Shown in pieces: positions 22,310-31,892 of a stretch of 64,000 bases of DNA (position 1 is the stretch's first letter; the number at the start of each line of letters is the position of its first letter). The stretch is from Colletotrichum lupini. Its lineage: Eukaryota > Ascomycota > Sordariomycetes > Glomerellales > Glomerellaceae. The notes beneath the pieces were generated by a model. The model was not told where the DNA came from. It made no database searches and saw only the letters and a list, made by a program, of their open reading frames with translations. Location: NCBI RefSeq assembly GCF_023278565.1, contig NC_064675.1, positions 4,340,001 through 4,404,000 of the forward strand, written 5' to 3'. The position numbers and the translations under genes were made by a program.

Positions 22310-23474
22310 ATGTAGTCGGCCGTACATGGAAGCCTCCCGCTTGGCTAGCTAATGGCTTTGAACGGCGATACGGATTCGGTCGCAGGTGCACCGAACAACT
22401 GCGTTACCATGGCATCAATGAGGCGTTGCGGTTTATTTGGTGATTGACGAATTCACACACGTCATGAAACGGCCATTTCCCACGAGCTCCCCATCCTAGA
22501 TTGGGGTAGCTTGAGAGATAAAAGTGTCGTCTTTTTTGGAGTTGGTCAGGAAGCATCATGTGCATTTCAAAGGATGGCCAGCATGGGTTTGACAGCATTG
22601 GGGATGCAATTTCAGTGGTTTAATTGGCGACAATCGAAGGATTAAGACTTCAGGATGCGAGCTCAAGCAAATTTGAGCATGCGGTCAGCCAAGCCAGACC
22701 TTTAATATACCCCGAGGTAGCGTATTATAGAGTTATATACCGCCTCAGAACAGGTGTGATGGACTTGCGGCTTGAGGCTTGAGCTCGATGCACGGAGTTC
22801 CGGTTTGATGTGCGATGAGTAAGGTACTTAATCTGACGTACTTTTCTGTTGTGCCTATCCGTACATGGACAAAGTATAAAGCCGCTGCCATTGTGGATTT
22901 TGTAATCATTCCTTGCAACCACGGGACATGGCATATGCGAAGGATGGGGAAATGCCCCCATTGAGTTGGATAACCTGTGGCATCATTCAAGTTCAATGGC
23001 ATTCCTAAGTACCTAGTGACTAAGGTACCTCCGATCGGAAGCCATATTTCGTCTTAATCTGCTCTTATTGAGGTAACTTATTACGGATAGAGTAAGGTAG
23101 GGGTTTGGGTTTTCGCGGCGATTGGACCCAGTGCTGGGTTCTGTTTCCCTGCTATCTCCGAAGGCCGCTCTCGCTGTCCACTGAATGCGAACTCGATGGG
23201 ACCCGTGCGAGAATATGACCGACCGTTGGAAGCCAGGCCCGCCAAAGTCACAGCGCGCTCGAAGTTCACACCTCGCAAATCCCGTTGAGGCAAGGTCACG
23301 TGTAAGCAGGCTAGCCACATACGGACTAGTAGTTTTCAACAAGCAGCAGCTCCCTTCCCAACCAACGCCGCGATTTTTCGGAGCTCCAGCGACCAAATAA
23401 TTTGTTATCACCCTCCTTCCCCCGAACCCTTCTCATCCTCATCGTCCGGAGGCTCCATCATCACCACCCCCACG
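22310..23474. other. Intergenic region between F-box gene and PDA1
   Basis: 1165 bases between two plus-strand genes, holding the F-box 3' UTR and the PDA1 promoter. There is an A/T-rich part at 22.6-23.1 kb and GGTACCT-type motifs near 23010-23030. The CT-rich PDA1 leader occupies about 23400-23474. No coding sequence was recognised. Confidence 0.5.
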
Positions 23475-24945
23475 ATGTTCTCCCGCGCGATCAGGTTAAA
23501 CAGAGCAGTGCCTCTGCGCACTCGCGCCCCGGCCACTTTTGCTGCTGCATCCCGGTCCGTCACCACCAACGCTGCATCGGCAACTTTGGAGAAGGGAGTT
23601 CCCCAGGTCAGTTTGCGCTCTTTTCCCATCGCCACATTCGCCGGACATGCTGCGACAACAAAACGCCCCTGGATATGGAGGCATGCTCAATTGCATCCTG
23701 CTAACCTGCAATCCTATTCTAGTCCGACGATGAGCCTTTCCAGATCACCCTGAGCGATGAGAGCTTCGAGACCTACCAGCTCGACCCCCCGCCGTACACC
23801 CTCGATGTCACGAAGAAGGAACTGAAGCAGATGTACAAGGATATGGTTGTTGTCAGGTACGGACAAATTTGTCTCTCTGCGAAAACGTATTCGCTTTAGC
23901 TTTGTTACTCACCCTTTGCGCAGACAACTCGAGATGGCCGCCGATCGCTTGTACAAGGAGAAGAAGATTCGTGGTTTCTGCCACTTGTCCACCGGTCAGG
24001 AGGCTGTCGCTGTCGGCATTGAGCACGCTCTTACCCGCGAGGATGACTTGATCACTGCTTACCGTTGCCACGGCTTCGCCTACATGCGTGGCGGTACCGT
24101 CCGCTCCATCATTGGTGAGCTGTTGGGCCGCCGCGAGGGTATTGCGTACGGCAAGGGAGGTTCCATGCACATGTTCACCAAGGGTTTCTACGGTGGCAAC
24201 GGTATCGTCGGTGCACAGGTGCCCGTCGGTGCTGGTCTGGCTTTCGCCCACAAGTACACTGGTCGCAAGAACGCCTCCGTTATCCTGTACGGTGACGGTG
24301 CCAGCAACCAGGGCCAGGTCTTCGAGGCTTTCAACATGGCTAAGCTCTGGAACTTGCCCGCCCTGTTCGGCTGCGAGAGTGAGTTTTGAACGTTATGAAA
24401 GGTCATCGCATCGGCCATGCTAACGAACTTCCCCAGACAACAAGTACGGTATGGGTACCGCTGCTGCTCGTTCATCAGCCCTCACAGATTACTACAAGCG
24501 CGGGCAGTACATTCCTGGACTCAAGGTCAACGGCATGGACGTCCTCGCCGTCAAGGCCGCCGTCAAGTACGGAAAGGACTACGCTGTTGCCGAGAACGGA
24601 CCCCTCGTCCTCGAGTACGTTACCTACCGCTACGGTGGTCACTCCATGTCCGACCCTGGTACCACCTACCGTACTCGTGAGGAGATCCAGCGCATGCGTT
24701 CCACCAACGACCCCATCGCCGGCCTCAAGCAGAAGATCATGGACTGGGAGGTTGTCACTGAGGACGAGCTCAAGACCATTGACAAGGAGGCCCGCAGCTT
24801 TGTCAACGAGGAGGTTGCCGCTGCTGAGGCCATGGCCGTCCCCGACACCACCCCCAAGATTCTCTACGAGGACATCTACGTCCCCGGTACCGAGCCTCAG
24901 TTCATCCGCGGCCGCACCCCTGATGAGACCTACTACTTCAACTAA
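23475..24945 (+). CDS. PDA1: Pyruvate dehydrogenase E1 component, alpha subunit (mitochondrial)
   Basis: This is the TPP-dependent decarboxylase subunit of the pyruvate dehydrogenase complex in the mitochondrial matrix, converting pyruvate toward acetyl-CoA. Four exons join in frame: 23475-23606, 23723-23856, 23924-24378 and 24437-24945, for 409 residues. The N-terminus ([19 protein letters not shown]) is Arg-rich and free of acidic residues, as in a mitochondrial presequence. The thiamine pyrophosphate motif runs from [13 protein letters not shown] to the paired Asn of CENNKYGMGT, the latter split by intron 3. The E1 alpha regulatory phosphorylation loop is visible as [19 protein letters not shown], where Ser phosphorylation by PDH kinase inactivates the enzyme in the family. 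The length fits yeast Pda1 (about 420). Confidence 0.97.
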
Positions 24946-25442
24946 ATTCCTGCGCATGATGAATAATTGTTTCCTAACCTTTCTGTCCTATTGTACAATA
25001 CCTACTAGCTAGAGAGGGTGAAGTGGTCACAATCTGAACATGGCCAGGGTCTGCAGATATCCTCCTGGTTCGACAAATTCTTAGTCCCTCTTTGTGACAT
25101 CCAGCACACTGTGATATGACATGCACATTGCTCATGCCTCATAAAATTTGAAAAGCTCCTCTCGGCACGGCGCACTTACAATAGACCGACAACGGGCAGT
25201 CTTCTTCCAGTGCATTAAGCCCAATCGGGGTGGTTCAGAAAACTTTCCCGAAGCGGCGCAGTGGTGGTCCAGGTCGCTGCCTACCGTGCCTACCGTGCCT
25301 ACCGTACCTGCCCATGCTGCCTGGAAAGTTTCTGTGGGCCCGTGCAGCTACGGGTCCTTTTCGCGTCACCAGGCTGGAGCTCTTAACGCGATTCTTCTGC
25401 TCCAAGCGCGTCGAGGTTCCCCAGGGTCCTCCTACAACCTTC
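24946..25442. promoter_or_regulatory. PDA1 3' region and DNA ligase promoter
   Basis: About 500 bases. The right half carries a short tandem CCTACCGTG repeat (about 25280-25310) and the MCB-like hexamers TCGCGT (25361-25366) and ACGCGA (25386-25391), placed just before the first usable ligase start codon. Confidence 0.45.
25361..25391. promoter_or_regulatory. Pair of inverted MCB-like hexamers upstream of DNA ligase
   Basis: TCGCGT at 25361-25366 and its reverse complement ACGCGA at 25386-25391 each differ from the G1/S Mlu-box core ACGCGT by one base. In yeasts, ligase I genes are driven by MBF through such boxes. Function here is inferred only. Confidence 0.35.
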
Positions 25443-28400
25443 ATGTCTGCTCTTCCCCGCCTTCTGAACAGTTCAATCGGTCAAAGAAACGTACTTGGGT
25501 CAGCGTTTCATACCAGCTTTCGACTCTTCACTATCTACACTCGACCAGCCATCACAATGGCGCCAAAGCAGGCGACGCTGGGGTACGTCAAGCCATCTCA
25601 GACAACGTTGGGGTGTGTGAAAGGACAATGCTCCTAGGACTACCACGGATGCAATGGAATTATTTCCAATTCTAGCCATCGTGTGGTGTCAAGGACCGCC
25701 TGCTGACAGAGCTCTACAGAAAGTTCTTCGGAGCGAAAGGATCCAAGCCCGAACCCCAGCAGAGCAAGCTGAGCTTCGCCACCAAGACAGCCCCGAAGAA
25801 GGAGGTTAAGAAGGAGGTCGAAGAGGAGGTCGATGCAGACAAAGATGCCGCTGAGACACGGGCATCTCCTAGCAGTATGTTGTCATTTCATACGATGGAC
25901 GTCTCCTGTTTCAATTGAATAACGAGTCTACTACAGAGCCGCGGAAACGTACCAGAAGCCCGAGTCCCGCCGTACAAGCATCGAGCCCGAAGGTCAAGAA
26001 TGAGATTGTGGAAGAGGATGAGGACGATGAGCCTGCCACAAAGAGACCGCGCAGAGGCCGCAAACGTGCAATTGAGGACGAGGACGAAGATGAAGTGATG
26101 GACGAAGCTCCTAGCAAGTCCCGATCAAAATCACCAAAGACCTCCCAGGCCAGAAAGAACGGCACAGAGAAGCCTGTAAAGGCCGCAAACGCATCCAAGA
26201 CTGCCCAACCGAAGAAAAGCGCCAAGTCTCCTACACCTGTCGTGGAGGACGATAAGGAGGATGCAACGGAGTCTGCGTCAGAAGACGACGTAGTTGAAGA
26301 CGACGAAGAGGAGGCCAAGCCTACGGCAGCGAAGAAGAAGAAGGCCTTGGAAAAGGTGCAGATGAAACTGAAGACCCAAACAAAGGACCCATATCCCGAC
26401 TGGAAGGCGGGCGAACCAGTTCCCTATGCCGCGCTCTGTACCACCTTTTCTCTGATCGAGCTCACGACCAAGCGGCTCGAGATTATGGCACACTGTTCGC
26501 TATTCCTCCGACAGGTTCTGCGTCTGACCCCCGACGATCTTCTTCCCACTGTTCTGCTCATGATCAACAAGCTGGCTCCTGACTATGCCGGTATTGAGCT
26601 GGGCATTGGTGAGTCGCTCATCATGAAGTCCATTGGTGAATCCACGGGACGAAGCCTCGCAGTCATCAAGCAAGACCAGAAGGAGATTGGAGATCTCGGC
26701 CTCGTTGCCGTCAAGAGTAGATCAACACAGCCAACCATGTTCAAGCCCAAAGCTTTGACGATACAGGGAGTTCACAAGGGTCTCATGGGCATCGCCACTG
26801 TTTCTGGCAATGGTGCCCAGGGCCGTAAGGTTGACGCCATCAAGAAATTACTATCAGCAGCCGATTCCCATTCCTCCGGAAAGGTGGATATCACGAAGGA
26901 CAAAGGCGGTCCCAGCGAAGCCAAGTATCTTGTCCGATTCCTCGAGGGTAAACTTCGATTGGGACTGGCAGAGAGGTCTGTTCTGGTGTCTTTGGCTCAA
27001 GCTGTGGTCTTCCACGAGGCCGACGCCAAAGGTCAGGTACCCAAGACGACAGACGTGGAACAGGCTGAGGCCGTTCTCAAGACGGTCTACAGGTTTGTGG
27101 CTTGGTCTCACAATTACCCATATCCTCGTATTAATCTTGTTTAGTGAACTTCCGAGTTACGATGTCATCATCCCCGCCATGGTAGAACACGGCATCATGC
27201 ATCTGCGCGAGCATTGCAAGCTGAAGCCCGGCGTGCCCCTGAAGCCAATGTTGGCAAAACCAACGAAAGCTATCACTGAAGTTCTGGACCGCTTCGAGGA
27301 CCAGACCTTCACATGTGAATACAAGTACGACGGCGAACGAGCGCAGATCCATTACGTTGCGAAATCTGCGGACGAGGAGATTAGTCAATCTTTGCCAGGG
27401 GCTACGACCGCTGCGGCAAATGGTGTTGCTGCCATCTTTTCCCGTAACTCTGAAGATCTCTCCAAAAAGTATCCCGATATCCTTACCAAATTGCACACTT
27501 GGGTCAAGGAGGATACGAAGAGCTTCGTCCTTGACTGTGAGACAGTCGCGTGGGATGTTGACGAGAAGAAAGTCCTTCCTTTCCAGCAGCTGATGACGCG
27601 AAAGAAGAAGGATGTCAAAATCGAAGATGTCAAGGTGAAGGTCTGCGTTTTTGCTTTCGATCTCCTTTATCTCAACGGCGAGGCCATTGTTGAGAAGTCG
27701 CTCAGGGAGCGTCGCGAGCTCCTGCTGAATGCCTTTGCGCCAGTAGAGGGTGAATTTGCCCTTGCTACGCATATGGATGGACGGGAGTTGGAGCAGATCC
27801 AAGTGTTCCTCGACGAGAGTGTCAAGGCGTCTTGCGAAGGTCTGATGGTGAAGATGTTAGACGGCTCGGAGAGCGGGTATGAGCCCAGCAAGAGGAGCCG
27901 AAACTGGCTCAAGGTAAGCCGCTTGGATCCCTTGGAGATGTCCACTGCGCCGATAATTTGTCGTGCTGACTGCATATCTCTAGATCAAAAAGGATTACTT
28001 AAGCGGCATCGGCGACTCGCTTGATCTCGTAGTATTGGGTGCATATTACGGCAAAGGCAAGCGTACATCTGTCTACGGCGCCTTTCTCTTGGCCTGCTAC
28101 AACCCGTCGTCTGATTCGTATGAAACCGTCTGCAATATCGGCACGGGATTCTCCGAGGCCGTCCTCGAGGAACTGCACAAGCAGCTCTCGGACATTGTCA
28201 TTGACCGGCCAAAGCCGTTTTACGCACATTCCTCGGGCGGGCAACATCAGCCCGACGTGTGGTTCGAGCCTCGTTACGTCTGGGAGGTCAAGACGGCCGA
28301 TTTGACGCTCAGCCCGCGCTACAAGGCCGGGTGCAAAGAAGGTGTCGACCCCGGCGGTGAAAAGGGAATCAGTCTGCGATTCCCGCGCTTCATAAAAGTG

Positions 28401-28520
28401 CGCGACGACAAGAAGGCCGACGAGGCCACGTCCAGTCGCCAGGTGGCTGAGATGTATCGCAAGCAGGAGAGCGTGACCAAGAGCAAGGGCCCTGCGGTGG
28501 ATGATGATTTCGAGTATTAA
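25443..28520 (+). CDS. CDC9: DNA ligase I (ATP-dependent), with probable mitochondrial-form N-terminal extension
   Basis: Seals Okazaki fragments and repair nicks. Five exons join in frame: 25443-25612, 25720-25874, 25937-27092, 27145-27913 and 27984-28520. From the ATG at 25443 the product is 928 residues; from the ATG at 25557 it is 890. The 38-residue extension (MSALPRLLNSSIGQR...) has several Arg and no Asp/Glu, like a mitochondrial presequence. The shorter form starts MAPKQATLGYVK and reaches a PCNA-binding PIP box, QTTLGKFF, split by intron 1. A charged disordered tract with basic NLS-like runs (KRPRRGRKR) follows, then the ligase N-terminal domain. The adenylation motif KYDGER has its catalytic Lys at about residue 516 of the short form, and the OB-fold includes WLKIKKDYL and GAYYGKGKR. 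Yeast Cdc9 makes mitochondrial and nuclear forms from two starts in the same way. Confidence 0.95.
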
Positions 28521-29375
28521 TTACGAGTTTTTCAATCTTCGCTGAAAGAATTGGCGATTCATGGCGTTCTTACATGGCTCTGGGCGGGATTCCAATACAT
28601 GCGGGTGCTTCCGCTCATCACGACGGGAAAGGGGTTAGGTTGAAGCATGACTTGTTAGTCTGCAAAATCACATACATAGGTACTTGCAAAATGTGTTCAA
28701 ATCTTTGCACCATACAGAAGGAGACACATGCAACTTCTTTCTTAAAACCGAATGACATGTGTATGTATACCTTGCCTATTCGTCCCGTGTATTTTGCTCG
28801 GTTCCTCTGCTCCTATCTCGCATGTCTCACGAGAAAAGCGCAATCCCGCGGAATACGTATAAGCGTCGATCCAAAAGCAAAACAAAATAGTTCATGTATA
28901 GATTTACTTTGCCTTTGCATGCGGCCGCCGCGCCGGCAGATGCACATGTGTGATGTTCGTCATTGTGCCTCTGCCTTTTTTTTCTTCTGTCTCTACTTTT
29001 TCCCCCTTTTCTTTTTTCCCCTCCCTCATGCGAGCATTGCAGGGTGCACTGCCAAGAATAACCTTGCATCGGGAATTTTATGTGTATATTATGAATGTGC
29101 AGATGACATGTGCTACACCAGTTGTGGAAGAGTAGCCCAATTTCATCTAGTACAATGGCGAAGTAGCAGACACGACCAGTGTTGACAAGACTTGTGGAAG
29201 ATGGGTCATAAGATGTATGTTTGTAATTTGTAGCACCTTCTATTCTACAAGCTATACAAAAACTCGGCCCTGGGTTCTGCGGGCGGTCAAGTGAGGCTCA
29301 AGAAACCACTACAATTCGGCTTTTAACCCTATCCCCTGTACGGATGCAAACTCGAAAGGGCCGGACGAAAACTTT
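28521..29375. other. Convergent 3' region, DNA ligase / LCAT-like hydrolase
   Basis: 855 bases between converging stop codons, A/T-rich, with a long T/C-rich run at about 28970-29030. It includes a 203-codon plus-strand ORF (28574-29185) that is Cys-rich and unlike its neighbours; I treat it as chance. Both 3' UTRs must lie here. Confidence 0.5.
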
Positions 29376-31892
29376 CTAGGCTCTAGCGACACCCCCTTTC
29401 TTACTAACATGTTCCTTTACGACTTTCCCCATGCCGATGCCCTTCCTTCGGCCCCGGATCACAGCCTCCAACGCCTTGCCGACGGCGGGCATGTCACCAA
29501 GCATGGTCAAGTGTCCGCGCTCGGTGCTGACACGCCCACCGCGTACCAGTTCGTACCCCTCTGGCAGCTGCGCCTCGCGCGCGAGAACCACGCCATCGCC
29601 GGCGCGGAAAATGAGGTCGTCGTAGGCTTGTGCATGGCAGATGGCCTCGCGGCTGCTGACCTTGACGGCGTACACGGTGGGGACTTCCTTGCCGTAGATG
29701 ATACCGAGAGGAGGGTACGCGTTGGCCTCTGATAGTGCTGGGTCGAATTGTGTTTCTTGACGGAACCTCTTGACCTCGGCAAGGGTACGCTCGAGGTAGG
29801 CAATGTTTCTGGCGCGGTTGGGGGGCGTAGTTATGCCAGATGCCCCCTTTGTGAATGGCGATGGTTTGTTGCCATCTATCTGTGGGTTGATGCCTCCTTC
29901 GCGGACGTGCTCTACCCTCCGGGCCGCGTCGGTTACTGATGGCGGCAAGACATGGTTTTGTTTCTTCTCGCTTGAGCTGCGACTGCGGACCGACAATAGA
30001 GAGCTGAACGTTGTCGACTTTTCCTTTGGGACTAGGGAAGGTAGCGGAGGCTCAATACATGGTGTGAGACGATATTTGATCCATTCGTTTACGTCGTGAA
30101 AGTCGATATTGTACTCTTCCTTCGTGTCCTTATTGACGAAACAGAAGCCGTCATCAGGCAGAAACACGAAGGATGTTCTGAGTGAGAAGTTGACCTGCGC
30201 AGTCAAGATCTTCTCATTGAGGAGGACTGCGTCGCCGTCTCTTAGGGGCCCCAGGACGTTGATGCACCGCTGAGGTGTACCAACGTAGACCACTCCGGAG
30301 AACAGATCCGGTCTCTGGTTGACGACGTGGCGGGTGATGAGACCACCGAGACTGTGGGCCAAAACAAGAGCACCTCTGGGCTCTTTCGAATCCGCCTGGT
30401 CGCATGGCAGCTTTTCCAAGAACTCAACCATTTTACGTGATAGTAGATGAGGGCTCAGTCTCCAGTCGTAGCCATAATCATGTAAACGTAGCTTTCCTTT
30501 CCGAACGTTTTCGCAAGCGGCAATCTTCTTGAACAACTTTCTGGAAATGTCGATTGGGCCGATGTTCTGGAGCATGCCTGACGGGATGATGCGCTCTTCC
30601 ATTGACTCTTCGTCTTCGGGGTCAAGGCCAACCTCCAAGTCCGCCTTCCTCATGTTGAGTCCGATTTTGACTGGAGCCCATAGTTGGTGGTGCGGAGGCT
30701 CTGCTGATCGTAGAATCGAACCACGGTAACCACCCAGAATTACTATATCCCCAGTCAACGTCTCCAGCACTCTGTCTAGAGTTGACAGTCCGTCGTTATC
30801 GACTTTGGGTGCTGGGGCTTCAGGGATTGTCTTGCCCGTTGCGTCTTCGTTGAGTTTGAGTGACGATCCAAGTTTGGGTAGGCTTGGCATTTTGAACGTT
30901 GGTCTTTCGGGCAGACTATCTTTGATTGCCTTCATCCTCACATTGGCCATTTCTCTGACGTGATCAAACCTGCCATCGTCATCCCCAATAGAGGATGTGC
31001 GGGATAGCGAGTGGTACAGCAGCGAATCATCGGATGTAACTCGTCTCAAAACACGGGGCCTTGTGGTAGAAGGTCTCCCAGATGATACAGACGGACGATT
31101 ACCGGATGCTTCATTGGCCATCGTCTGCGCACGAGGAAGACCGTTGGCACCGCTAGACATGGCAGCTGTGCTGTTATAAGGCCTTCTACTCTGGGCCAGG
31201 GGAAATTTCCGCTGTTCGGTCGTCGTCGTCGTCGTCGATTTCGGCTCCGCCTTCTCTGCGGCGGCAGTAAAGAAGGATAAAGAATTGAAGATTGCCGAAG
31301 GAGCCGGGAACGAAGAAAAAGCATTCGAAAACTTCTTTAGCGCATCAGCTCCCGTGGAAGATGAGCGTTTATGTCTGGTTTGACCAAAAGATATGGATTC
31401 GAGGGCGGTCTTGGGCGCTTCGCCGTCCCCACCACCAAATATCATGTTCCGTGGACTCGACTGCCATGGTGAAGGCAGGTCTTCCTTTGGGGCTGGCCTA
31501 GCTTTTTGGAGCTTTTGAGACTCCCGTCTGCGAGGCGGCGCCGGTGAGATGGGAGTGTCCGACTCGGTCTCGAAAGTGGTAGGAATTTCATCGGGGAAGG
31601 GCGTTAATTCTGGCGAGCTAGCGGAATCGTCACTACTCGTATTACCAGGCAGGAAGAGTCCGGACGACTTCCTTTCCCTCTCTCTCTCCAATGCAGCAGC
31701 CTTTTCAGCTTTGGATGTTTGTGGTAAAGTGAGTCGGGTTGCAGCAACACTCAATGCGGGTTGCATAACGGACTGGGCGCCATCTTGGTCATCGTCACCA
31801 TACACTGGATCTTCAGATGGGACTTTTTCTAGGATCGGAGACGGAGACCTCCTCCTTTCACTGACGCCTTCTTTTTGAGACATAGCTACCAT
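29376..31892 (-). CDS. LCAT-like alpha/beta-hydrolase (lipase/acyltransferase)
   Basis: Predicted serine lipase or acyltransferase related to lecithin:cholesterol acyltransferase; the substrate is unknown. It is a single exon of 838 residues from the ATG at 31892, or 835 from the ATG at 31883 (MSQKEG). I see no evidence to decide between them. The first 370 or so residues are Ser/Pro-rich and look disordered. The catalytic part has an LGGYRGS loop, a YDWRLSPHLLS block typical of LCAT relatives, and the nucleophile elbow AHSLGG with Ser near residue 510. Candidate triad partners are in FLPDDGFCF (Asp) and ERGHLTMLGD (His). No signal peptide or clear membrane span is visible, unlike secreted LCAT, so a cytosolic or membrane-surface site is likely. 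It is divergent from the acid phosphatase. Confidence 0.85.
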   Translation of the reverse strand: MVAMSQKEGVSERRRSPSPILEKVPSEDPVYGDDDQDGAQSVMQPALSVAATRLTLPQTSKAEKAAALERERERKSSGLFLPGNTSSDDSASSPELTPFPDEIPTTFETESDTPISPAPPRRRESQKLQKARPAPKEDLPSPWQSSPRNMIFGGGDGEAPKTALESISFGQTRHKRSSSTGADALKKFSNAFSSFPAPSAIFNSLSFFTAAAEKAEPKSTTTTTTEQRKFPLAQSRRPYNSTAAMSSGANGLPRAQTMANEASGNRPSVSSGRPSTTRPRVLRRVTSDDSLLYHSLSRTSSIGDDDGRFDHVREMANVRMKAIKDSLPERPTFKMPSLPKLGSSLKLNEDATGKTIPEAPAPKVDNDGLSTLDRVLETLTGDIVILGGYRGSILRSAEPPHHQLWAPVKIGLNMRKADLEVGLDPEDEESMEERIIPSGMLQNIGPIDISRKLFKKIAACENVRKGKLRLHDYGYDWRLSPHLLSRKMVEFLEKLPCDQADSKEPRGALVLAHSLGGLITRHVVNQRPDLFSGVVYVGTPQRCINVLGPLRDGDAVLLNEKILTAQVNFSLRTSFVFLPDDGFCFVNKDTKEEYNIDFHDVNEWIKYRLTPCIEPPLPSLVPKEKSTTFSSLLSVRSRSSSEKKQNHVLPPSVTDAARRVEHVREGGINPQIDGNKPSPFTKGASGITTPPNRARNIAYLERTLAEVKRFRQETQFDPALSEANAYPPLGIIYGKEVPTVYAVKVSSREAICHAQAYDDLIFRAGDGVVLAREAQLPEGYELVRGGRVSTERGHLTMLGDMPAVGKALEAVIRGRRKGIGMGKVVKEHVSKKGGVARA

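Noticed and set aside
25230..25442. Further upstream extension of DNA ligase (open frame from 25230)
   Set aside because: It begins at GTG, contains the CCTACCGTG repeat, and overlaps the likely promoter sites. The ATG at 25443 is the more credible upstream start, although an ATG near 25314 cannot be fully excluded.
28690..28712. tRNA B-box-like GTTCAAATC
   Set aside because: No A box or paired acceptor arms upstream.
28574..29185. 203-codon Cys-rich ORF just downstream of DNA ligase
   Set aside because: A/T-rich 3' UTR region, includes Phe runs from a T-rich tract, no signal peptide or recognised Cys pattern, and it runs opposite the converging neighbour. Kept only as a remote possibility.
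30705..30725. tRNA B-box-like GGTTCGATTC on the minus strand
   Set aside because: It encodes YRGSIL in the conserved LGGYRGS loop of the LCAT-like hydrolase; there is no A box or acceptor stem around it.
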